The position numbers were made by a program, and so were the translations under genes. Under the pieces are notes generated by a model. It searched no databases, had not been told where the DNA came from, and saw nothing but the letters and a program-made list of their open reading frames with translations. Of a DNA stretch of 64,000 nucleotides, positions 1-10,297 are shown piece after piece; position 1 is the stretch's first letter, and each line of letters begins with the position of its first letter. The DNA is from Streptomyces sp. WZ.A104 (GTDB taxonomy: Bacteria; Actinomycetota; Actinomycetes; Streptomycetales; Streptomycetaceae): the NCBI RefSeq assembly GCF_002382885.1, contig NZ_NWVL01000041.1, positions 1 to 64,000 on the forward strand, in the 5' to 3' direction.

Positions 1-454
1 GCACAAGCCGGACCTGGTGATCCTCGATGTGAAGATGCCGGTCCTCGACGGGATCTCCGCCGCCGAGAAGATCGCCGAGGAGTCCATCGCGCCCGTCCTC
101 ATGCTCACCGCCTTCTCGCAGCGCGACCTGGTCGAGCGGGCCAGGGACGCGGGGGCCATGGCGTATCTGGTGAAGCCGTTCAGCAAGAGCGACGTGGTGC
201 CCGCCATCGAGATGGCCGTCTCCCGGTTCGCGGAGCTGAAGGCGCTGGAGAGCGAGATCGCGGACCTGTCCCAGCGGCTGGAGACCCGCAAGCTGGTGGA
301 CCGGGCGAAGAGCATCCTCCAGACGGATTACGGGCTCTCCGAGCCTGCCGCGTTCCGGTGGATCCAGAAGACGTCGATGGACCGCCGGATGTCGATGCAG
401 CAGCTCGCGGAGGCGCTGATCGCGGACGCGGAGGAGAAGAAGGCGGCCGAGTAG
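1..454 (+). CDS. ANTAR-domain response regulator, 5' truncated
   Basis: The window opens inside this gene, reading in frame from base 2. The visible part starts in the receiver domain at HKPDLVILDVKMP, which carries the phospho-acceptor Asp, followed by the conserved Thr of the MLTAF segment and the Lys of YLVKPF. A short coiled linker (about visible residues 75-95) leads to a C-terminal ANTAR domain with the typical three-helix sequence around ILQTDYGLSEPAAFRWIQ. ANTAR proteins bind paired hexaloop hairpins in nascent mRNA and act as antiterminators, so this is probably a two-component regulator of the PdtaR type that acts on RNA rather than DNA. It converges with livF across a strong shared hairpin. 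The sensor kinase is not in view. Confidence 0.93.
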   Translation, partial: HKPDLVILDVKMPVLDGISAAEKIAEESIAPVLMLTAFSQRDLVERARDAGAMAYLVKPFSKSDVVPAIEMAVSRFAELKALESEIADLSQRLETRKLVDRAKSILQTDYGLSEPAAFRWIQKTSMDRRMSMQQLAEALIADAEEKKAAE

Positions 455-484
455 CCCGCCCCGTACGCGCGTCCGTACGAAGGA

Positions 485-528
485 GAGAGGCCCGCACCCC
501 GGAGGAAGAACCGGGGTGCGGGCCTCTC
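485..528. terminator. bidirectional terminator between response regulator and livF
   Basis: A perfect 18-bp stem (485-502 pairs with 511-528, arms beginning GAGAGGCCCGC) closes an 8-base loop. It sits between two convergent stop codons and no T-run follows, as is usual for terminators in this GC class. Confidence 0.85.
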
Positions 529-544
529 GCGTACGGGAAGGACG

Positions 545-1257
<713 letters not shown>

Positions 1258-1261
<4 letters not shown>

Positions 1262-2313
1262 CGGTCGTTCTCCTTGCTGGTGCTCGCGCCGGGTGTGTCC
1301 GGGGTGGTGTCGGACGCGGCGTCTGCCTCCGGTGTGTCTGCCGTCGGGGCCTCTGCCGTCGGGGCCTCTGCGTCCGGAGCGGCTGGTTCCGGGGTGGTGG
1401 CCTCGGTGGTCTCCGGTGCCGTGGTGGCCGTGGTGGCCGTGGTGGCCGTGGTGTGGGCCTCCGCGGCTTCGACTTCCGCGACTTCCGCCGCGCCCGGGTC
1501 GCCTTCGAAGGGTTCGCCGAGGTAGGCGGCGACGACGCGTTCGTCGCCCTGGACTTCGGCGGCGGTGCCTTCGACCAGCTTCTCGCCCTGGACGAGGCAG
1601 GCCACGCGGTCGCAGAGGTTGAAGATGAAGCGCATGTCGTGCTCGATGACGAGGACGGCGATGCCCTTGTCGCGGATGGCGAAGATGAGTTCTTCGGCCG
1701 CGCGGGTCTCCTGCGGGTTCATGCCGGCGGTGGGTTCGTCGAGCAGGAGGAGGCCGGGCTCGCTGGCGAGCGCGCGGGCGATCTCCAGCTTGCGCTGTTC
1801 GCCGTAGGGGAGGTTGCGGGAGAGGTGTTCGGCCTTGTGGTCGAGGCCGATGAACTCCAGCAGTTCCATGGCGCGGGCCTTGGACTCGGCTTCGGCGCGG
1901 TGGAAGCCGGGGCCGCGCAGGAGGGCGGACCAGAGGCCTTCCTTGGTGCGGGTGTGGCGTCCGACGAGGACGTTCTCCAGGACGGTCATGTTGGAGAAGA
2001 GGCGGATGTTCTGGAAGGTGCGGGCGATGCCGGTCGCCGTGATCTTGAAGGATTTGGCGGGGAGTACGGTGCCCTTGTAGAGGACTTCGCCCTCGGTGGG
2101 GGTGTAGAGGCCGGTGAGGCAGTTGAAGAAGGTGGTCTTGCCTGCGCCGTTGGGGCCGATGAGGCCGACGATCTCACCGGAGTTGACGGTGAGGTCGACG
2201 GATCGGACGGCGGTGAGGCCGCCGAATCGCATCGTGACGCCGCGGGCGTCGAGGACGGTCTCGCCGGGTGCGCTCACGGCTGCTGCCTCGGCGGTGGTGG
2301 TGTCGGTGGTCAT
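1258..2313 (-). CDS. livG: branched-chain amino acid ABC transporter ATPase LivG with long Ala/Thr/Pro tail
   Basis: 351-residue second ATPase of the Liv importer. Walker A is at about 53-60 (GPNGAGKT), a variant signature LPYGEQRKL is present, and Walker B LLLLDEPTAG follows. The ATG at 2313 lies 2 bases after the livM stop and gives the start MTTDTTTAEA; the open frame extends far upstream inside livM but only this start makes sense. The catalytic domain ends near residue 271 (AAYLGEPFEG). The last 80 residues are an acidic Ala/Thr/Pro/Glu low-complexity tail with TTA-type repeats, absent from usual LivG proteins of about 255-270 residues. The tail is probably disordered and its role is unknown. 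Confidence 0.93.
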
Positions 2314-2315
2314 CG

Positions 2316-4145
2316 TCAGGACCCTGCCTTGGTGAGAGTGGCGGGCGCTTCGTCCTTCTCGTGGAGTTCGAGCTGTCGACGGCGGTTGGCGATGAGGCCC
2401 TCGGGGCGGAAGCGCATCAGCAGGACCAGCGCGAGCCCGAAGGCGAAGAGCTGGTAGTCGCTCATGAACTGGAGCTTGTTCGGGATGAGGAAGAGGAGTG
2501 CGCCGCCGACGAGGGGTCCGCTGATGGTGCCCATGCCGCCGAGGACGACCGCTGCGAGGAGGAAGGCCGAGTTGGGCGGGACGGCGTGGGCGAACTGGTA
2601 CTGCTCGGGGGTCACGGTGTAGGTGACGTGTGCTTGTACGGCTCCGGCGAGGCCGGCGAGGGTGGCGCCGAGGGCGAAGGCGACGAGCTTGGTGCGGAAG
2701 CCGTTGATGCCCATGGCTTCGGCGGCGGTCTCGTCTTCGCGGATGGCGACCCAGGCGCGGCCGATGCGGGATTCGGCGCTTCGTCGGAAGACCACGACCA
2801 CGATGAGGGTGACCAGCAGCATCAGGAAGAAGTAGTTGGCGAAGCGGCCGATGGTGAACCCGGCGATGGAGTGGGTGGCGCCGAAGTCGAAGCCGAGGAT
2901 GCTGAGGTTCGGGATCGAGGAGATGCCGTTGGAGCCGTTGGTGACGTCGGGTCCGGAGGTGCCGTCGAGGTTGAGGACGGCGATGCGGAAGATCTCTCCG
3001 AAGCCGAGGGTCACGATGGCGAGGTAGTCGCCGCGGAGCCGCAGGGTGGGGGCGCCGATGAGGACGCCGAAGACCATGGAGGCGGCGGCGCCGACGAGGA
3101 TTGCCTGCCAGAAGGGCAGCTGGATGCCGAGCGGGGAGGTCGGTGAGCCGGAGACGAGGGCGGCGGCGTAGGCGCCGACGCCGAGGAAGGCGACGTAGCC
3201 GAGGTCGAGGAGTCCGGCGAGGCCGACGACGATGTTCAGTCCGAGGGCGACGGTGGCGAAGATGAGGATGTTGACGCCGATGGTCGCGTACTGGTCGTCG
3301 GACTGGGTGAAGGGGAAGGCCGCCGCGGCGACGAAGGCGCCGATGAGGGTCACGTTGCGGTGGCGTGCCGTGAGGGTGGCGACGCGTTGGATGAGTCCGG
3401 CTTTCTGGATGGCTGCGAAGCCGAAGCCGGCGGTGATGAGGAAGCCGATGAACAGCTCGTCGTACTCGGTGCTGATGCCGTAGGTGAAGACGACCAGGCC
3501 GAGGGCGAGGACGACGGCGACGATGAGGATCTCGATGTACGAGGGGAGAGTTCTTGCGGGGCGTGCGGTGCTGGTGGTGAGGGTGCCTTTGTAGGTTTCC
3601 CAGCGGTTGCCGAGGTTGTGCTTGAACTGTCCGAAGCCGGTGTCCTCGGGGTCGGCGGGGGTGGTTTCGGGTCGCTCGTAGGGGAGGGAGCGGGCGCCGA
3701 TCCAGCCGATGAGGGTGGCGAGCAGGGCGACGTAGGCGCCGGGTTCGAGGTTGACGACGCCGCCGAGGGTGGTGGCGATGGCGCCCATGGAGAACCAGGC
3801 GGTGGCGAGGCCTGCGTAGGCGGCGAGCCGGATGGCGGCGTCGGCGCCTTGGGGGGTGAGCCAGTTCAGGCCTTTGATTCCGTAGGAGGAGAGGCCGAAG
3901 AGGGTGAGCAGGGCTCCGCTGACGAGGACGAGCCACTGGAGTCCGCCGGGGTAGCCGTAGACCGTGAGGTTGCCGGGGAAGGCGGAGGTCCAGGTCCAGG
4001 CGAGGAAGGCGGAGATGACGGTGAGTGCGCCGCCGGTGGTGGCGGTTGCCCGTGCGATGTGCGGTGGGAGGGTGCCGCGGGTGGCCGGGGTGGCCTGTGC
4101 GGGTGCGGTGACCGTGGTGGTCTGTGTAGTGGTCATCGTGGTCAC
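2316..4145 (-). CDS. livM: branched-chain amino acid ABC transporter permease LivM
   Basis: 609-residue inner-membrane permease. The C-terminal half carries the LivM core (residues about 270-570), including GLNIVVGLAGLLDLGYVAF and the EAA-like cytoplasmic loop near RVAWVAIREDETAAEAMGI. The N-terminal 260 residues add extra membrane segments and a cytoplasmic stretch, as in other actinobacterial LivM proteins, which are longer than the 400-odd residues of enterobacteria. A GTG start at 4145 overlaps the livH stop (GTGA). An ATG at 4136 gives a protein only three residues shorter and is an alternative start. Confidence 0.93.
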   Translation of the reverse strand: MTTMTTTQTTTVTAPAQATPATRGTLPPHIARATATTGGALTVISAFLAWTWTSAFPGNLTVYGYPGGLQWLVLVSGALLTLFGLSSYGIKGLNWLTPQGADAAIRLAAYAGLATAWFSMGAIATTLGGVVNLEPGAYVALLATLIGWIGARSLPYERPETTPADPEDTGFGQFKHNLGNRWETYKGTLTTSTARPARTLPSYIEILIVAVVLALGLVVFTYGISTEYDELFIGFLITAGFGFAAIQKAGLIQRVATLTARHRNVTLIGAFVAAAAFPFTQSDDQYATIGVNILIFATVALGLNIVVGLAGLLDLGYVAFLGVGAYAAALVSGSPTSPLGIQLPFWQAILVGAAASMVFGVLIGAPTLRLRGDYLAIVTLGFGEIFRIAVLNLDGTSGPDVTNGSNGISSIPNLSILGFDFGATHSIAGFTIGRFANYFFLMLLVTLIVVVVFRRSAESRIGRAWVAIREDETAAEAMGINGFRTKLVAFALGATLAGLAGAVQAHVTYTVTPEQYQFAHAVPPNSAFLLAAVVLGGMGTISGPLVGGALLFLIPNKLQFMSDYQLFAFGLALVLLMRFRPEGLIANRRRQLELHEKDEAPATLTKAGS

Positions 4146-5071
4146 GCCCTGTCCGCGACGCGCTCGCCCATGATGCCCTGGGGCCGGAAGAGGAGCACGA
4201 GGATGAGGAGTACGAACGCCCAGGCGTTGGCCCAGGACTGGCCGCCGAGTTGTTCGAGGCCGGGGATTTCGGCGACGTAGGCGGCGGCCATGGTCTCGGC
4301 GACGCCGAGGGTGAGGCCGCCGATCATGGCGCCGTAGATGTTGCCGATGCCGCCGAGGACGGCTGCGGTGAAGGCCTTGAGGCCGAGGAGGAAGCCCATG
4401 CGGAACTGGACTTCGCCGTATTTGAGGCCGTAGGCGACGGCGCCGATGGCGGCGAACGCGGCGCCGAGGGCGAAGGCGACCACGATGATGCGGTCGGTGT
4501 TGATGCCCATGAGCTTGGCGGTGTCCGGGTCCTGCGCGGTGGCTTGCATGCCGCGGCCGGTGCGGGTCTTCATGACGAAGTAGCCGAGGACGGCCATGGA
4601 TATGGGGGCGGCTATGAGCAGGAAGACGTCACCGGTCTGGATGGTGACGGGGCCGAGTTCGAAGGGGCCGCCGGGGATTTCGGGGAAGGTGCGGGCGGAT
4701 TTGGCGCCGGGGTACCAGGCCCATACGGCCTGCTGGAGGGCGAGTGACAGGCCGATGGCGGTGATGAGTGGTGCGAGGCGTGGTCCGCCGCGCAGTGGCC
4801 GGTAGGCGAATCGTTCCGCTCCGACCGCGATGGTGGTGGCGACGATGATCGCGCCGATGAGCATGAGGGGCAGCGCGAGCAGGACGCTGGTGCCGCTGGG
4901 GAGTATGAGCCAGACCGTGAGGGCCCCGAAGCCGCCGGTCATGAAGATCTCGCCGTGGGCGAAGTTGATGAGCTGGACGATGCCGTAGACCATCGTGTAG
5001 CCAATGGCGACCAGCCCGTACATCGATCCGAGTAGCAGGCCGTTGACCAGCTGTTGCGGCAGTTCGTTCAC
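4142..5071 (-). CDS. livH: branched-chain amino acid ABC transporter permease LivH
   Basis: 309-residue permease of the Liv importer, usual family length. It has about eight hydrophobic segments, the typical N-terminal LLLGSMYGLVAIGYTMVYGI and the coupling loop GRGMQATAQDPDTAKLMGI (EAA-like). It is the first gene of the membrane and ATPase block and is separated from the binding-protein gene livK by 95 bases that contain a strong hairpin. Its stop overlaps the start of livM. Confidence 0.95.
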   Translation of the reverse strand: MNELPQQLVNGLLLGSMYGLVAIGYTMVYGIVQLINFAHGEIFMTGGFGALTVWLILPSGTSVLLALPLMLIGAIIVATTIAVGAERFAYRPLRGGPRLAPLITAIGLSLALQQAVWAWYPGAKSARTFPEIPGGPFELGPVTIQTGDVFLLIAAPISMAVLGYFVMKTRTGRGMQATAQDPDTAKLMGINTDRIIVVAFALGAAFAAIGAVAYGLKYGEVQFRMGFLLGLKAFTAAVLGGIGNIYGAMIGGLTLGVAETMAAAYVAEIPGLEQLGGQSWANAWAFVLLILVLLFRPQGIMGERVADRA

Positions 5072-5104
5072 CGCGGGTCCTCCGTGTCTTTCGCCGGATA
5101 TAGA

Positions 5105-5142
5105 GCAGCGCGGGGCGCCTGGTGTGCGGCGCCCCGCGCTGC
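5105..5142 (-). terminator. intercistronic hairpin between livK and livHMGF
   Basis: A perfect 15-bp stem (5105-5119 with 5128-5142) and 8-base loop sit in the gap after livK. Partial termination, or 3'-end stabilisation of the livK message, would explain the usual excess of binding protein over permease. This role is inferred. Confidence 0.75.
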
Positions 5143-5166
5143 CGGTGGTAGGTCAGGCTGGTGGTG

Positions 5167-6399
5167 TCAGCTGGTGAGAGTGCCGGACTTGACCGCCGCC
5201 CAGTCGCCGTCCTTGTACTCGTAGACGGTGAGCTGCTTGTTGGTGGTGTCGCCGAACTCGTCGAAGGAGACCTTGCCGGTCACGCCTTCGAAGTCGACCT
5301 TGCCGACGGCCTCGGCGACCTTGGCCCGGGCGTCGCTGGGGAGCTTGCCGTCGTTGGCTTCGACGACCGCCTTCACGGCCTCGATGATCGACCAGGCGGC
5401 GTCGTAGGAGTAGCCGCCGTACGCCTCGAAGGGCTCCTTGTAGCCGCCCTTCTCGTAGTTCGCGACGAACTCCTTGGCGGACGGGAGGGTGTCGATCGGT
5501 GCGCCGACGGAGGTGGCGAGGTCGCCCTCGCCCTCCGCGCCGGAGAGCTTGATGTACTCGCCGCTGAAGATGCCGTCGCCGCCGACGAGGGGGATCTTGG
5601 CGCCGGCCTTCTTGATCTGCTTGCTGAGCGGGCCTGCGGCGGGGTACTCGCCGCCGTAGTAGACGACGTCGGCGCCGGAGCTCTTGACCTTGGTGGCGAC
5701 CGAGGAGAAGTCCTTGGTCTCGGGGTCGATGTGCTCGGTGCCGGCGATCGTGCCGCCGAGCTTCTCGAACTCGGCCTTGAAGGTGCCGGCCAGGCCGGCA
5801 CCGTAGGTCTTCTTGTCGTCGATGACGAAGACCTTCTTCTTCTTGGCGTCGTTGAAGAGGTACTGCGCCGCGAAGGGGCCCTGGACGGCGTCCGTGGTGG
5901 AGGTGCGGAAGTAGGAGGCGAACGGGCGCTCCTTGGTGCCCTCGTTCCACTTCTGGCCCTGGGTGAGGGAGGGGGAGGTGTTCGCGGGGGAGACCTGGAC
6001 GAGGTTCGCGTCGGCCAGGACCTTCTGCATGGACTCGCCGACGGAGGAGTTCAGCGGTCCGACGGTGCCGAGGACTTCCTTGTCGGCGACGAACTTGCTG
6101 GCGTTCTGCTGGCCGGAGGACGGCTGGGCCTGGTCGTCGAGGGCCTGGAGCTCGAAGGTGATGCCTTCGACGTACTTCTTGGCGTTGGCCTGCTTGACGG
6201 CGAGATCGGCGGAGTTCTTGATGCCGAGGCCGAGGGCGGAGAGGTCGCCGGTGAGGGGGGCGTCGAGGCCGATGACGACGGTCTGGTTGCCGTCGTTGCC
6301 GCTGTCGCCGTTGCTGTCGTCGCGCGAACCGCAGGCGGTGAGCGTCAGTGCTCCGGTGGTGAGCACGGCAGTGAGTATGAGCAAAGAACGGTGTCGCAC
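5167..6399 (-). CDS. livK: branched-chain amino acid substrate-binding lipoprotein
   Basis: 410-residue extracytoplasmic solute-binding protein (periplasmic-binding type I, Leu/Ile/Val class). It begins with a lipoprotein signal: basic MRHR, hydrophobic stretch and lipobox LTAC with the lipidated Cys at residue 23, followed by an Asp/Asn/Gly-rich linker. The mature domain contains the family pattern GPLNSSVGESMQ and YFRTSTTDAVQGPFAAQY. The GTG start at 6399 is supported by AAAGGA eight bases upstream. It delivers substrate to LivHM. The 880-base upstream region is unusually long and probably holds its regulatory sites. Confidence 0.95.
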   Translation of the reverse strand: MRHRSLLILTAVLTTGALTLTACGSRDDSNGDSGNDGNQTVVIGLDAPLTGDLSALGLGIKNSADLAVKQANAKKYVEGITFELQALDDQAQPSSGQQNASKFVADKEVLGTVGPLNSSVGESMQKVLADANLVQVSPANTSPSLTQGQKWNEGTKERPFASYFRTSTTDAVQGPFAAQYLFNDAKKKKVFVIDDKKTYGAGLAGTFKAEFEKLGGTIAGTEHIDPETKDFSSVATKVKSSGADVVYYGGEYPAAGPLSKQIKKAGAKIPLVGGDGIFSGEYIKLSGAEGEGDLATSVGAPIDTLPSAKEFVANYEKGGYKEPFEAYGGYSYDAAWSIIEAVKAVVEANDGKLPSDARAKVAEAVGKVDFEGVTGKVSFDEFGDTTNKQLTVYEYKDGDWAAVKSGTLTS

Positions 6400-7277
6400 G
6401 AAAAGTCCTTTCCCTGGCGCGGCCTCCTCTGCTTGAGGTGCCGTGTCGGTCGCCGGGCCGTACTGGGGGTGTACATGGGGGCCGTGCAGCAGACGCGCCC
6501 GGCGGCGCGGTGACTGGCCGTGACTCTAAGCGCAGGTGGGGGAGTGCGGCACGGGTCGGCCTCGGATGTGACTCTCTTGTTATGCCCTTGAGCAACGCTT
6601 GAGATTGCTGTGATGATTTGCGGGGTTTTGCGTAGGAGAGTGAAATGACCGCATGCTGAGAACGCGCAGCTCTGCTAAGGGGCTTGAGGGGATCACGGTG
6701 CTGACGGCGGTCTGTGTGTGCGTACTGTGACGCCCCGGGTTCGCTATGCGGTGGGGGTGTCGACGGGTGGCCGGTTCGCTTCCCGCGCCATCATTACGCT
6801 CGGTTACTTTTTTCGGTGAGTTCCGGGCGGGTTCGCCCTTGGCGGGAGGCCGTCCTTGAGAGTGCCCGGCGGTGCTGGCGTCGCCGTCCGGCGATCTTCC
6901 GGAGGGTGTGGCGCCCGTCGGGAAGGGCGGGTCGGCGCGTCATGGCTCGTGGGGCTTGGGCGGAGGGCTCGTCGCATGGCCGTCCGGGCCCCGGTTCGGT
7001 GGGGCGGGGCCTCAACTCAACCGCCCAGTAACCATTTTGGTCCGGCGGTGGGGCGGGGCGGGGCGGGTGTCACTCGCGGTGACGCCATGGGTTCCGGTTC
7101 GGCCGCATCCGGCCAGGCTGACGACCGATCGGTGCCCGGGGGCGGGGACTTGGCACCCGGCCCCGGTGCGCGGGCCGCCCCGGCCCGCGGGGTGGCGGAC
7201 GGGGCGGCCCGGGATGGCAGTGTGTGGCGGCCCCGGGGTGGCGGTAGGCGGCCCGGGGTGGCGGGCGGGGCGGGCGG
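6400..7277. other. long intergenic region upstream of livK
   Basis: No convincing gene lies in these 878 bases; open frames here have no family resemblance and no credible ribosome site. An AT-richer patch at 6575-6660 carries two CTTGAG/TTGAG motifs in direct repeat (about 6589 and 6599), a good place for the livK promoter and a regulator site on the minus strand. At 7069-7083 there is a small perfect inverted repeat, GTCAC-N5-GTGAC. The rest is G-rich runs. Confidence 0.5.
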
Positions 7278-7748
7278 TCAGCCGGCCTCGGGCCGCGGGG
7301 CGTCGCGGAGCAGGCAGGTCAGACGCGCGGTGCAGACGCGCTTGTCCTGCTCGTCGGTGATGACGATCTCGTACGTGGCCGTGGAGCGCCCCCGGTGTAC
7401 GGGAGTGGCGATGCCGGTCACGAGGCCGTTGCGGACCCCCCGGTGGTGGGTGCAGTTGAGGTCCACGCCGACGGCGAGCTTGGAGGCCCCGCCGTGCAGC
7501 ATCGAACCGATGGATCCGAGGGTCTCGGCGAGCACGGCGGACGCCCCGCCGTGGAGCAGGCCGTAGGGCTGCGTGTTGCCCTCGACGGGCATGGTGCCCA
7601 CCACGCGGTCGGCCGCGGCCTCGACGATGGTCACCCCCATGCGCTCGCCGAGGTGACCGGCGGAGAAGAGCGCGGGCAGGTCGACGCCCAGTGCCGCGTA
7701 CTCGTCGAGGACTTCCTGCGGGAAGAGGGGTTCGGTGTGCTCGCCCAT
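7278..7748 (-). CDS. PaaI-family hotdog thioesterase
   Basis: 156-residue single hotdog-fold domain, usual length for the PaaI/YdiI acyl-CoA thioesterase group. The active-site helix region is at residues about 60-80, QPYGLLHGGASAVLAETLGS, where the HGG motif binds the CoA thioester and the downstream Glu is catalytic. The second half, with the pattern VGVDLNCTHHRGVRNG, is the conserved strand and loop of the family. The ATG at 7748 is the only good start. It is cytoplasmic and probably hydrolyses an aryl- or hydroxybenzoyl-type CoA; the substrate cannot be told from sequence. Confidence 0.9.
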   Translation of the reverse strand: MGEHTEPLFPQEVLDEYAALGVDLPALFSAGHLGERMGVTIVEAAADRVVGTMPVEGNTQPYGLLHGGASAVLAETLGSIGSMLHGGASKLAVGVDLNCTHHRGVRNGLVTGIATPVHRGRSTATYEIVITDEQDKRVCTARLTCLLRDAPRPEAG

Positions 7749-7845
7749 GGGTCCGGCTCCGATCGTCTGCGCTGGTTCATTGCTGTCTGCACTGTTCTTA
7801 TCAGACGACTGAGCGAACGCTTAGAGGAATGGGAGGTACCGGTGG

Positions 7846-10128
<2,283 letters not shown>

Positions 10129-10297
10129 GATGCTGCTCTCCTTCGAGCGCTTCTTCCGCAGGTGTTCTGCCTCGGTATCGATCCTGTCACGCACCACTGA
10201 CATCGCACCCGGCCGGGCACCGGGTCAAGGGTGCGTGGGGGGCCGTACGGGGGTCGCCCGGTCCGGATTGTCAGTGGGCCGTGGCAGGATCGGGGGC

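Noticed and set aside
7069..7083. GTCAC-N5-GTGAC as a firm regulator site
   Set aside because: It is short, lies far from either gene start and has no second copy; kept only as a note within the intergenic entry.
6714..7566. Plus-strand open frames upstream of and across the thioesterase gene
   Set aside because: Arg/Gly/Pro-rich composition, no recognisable motif, no ribosome site, and they run antisense into a well-supported gene.
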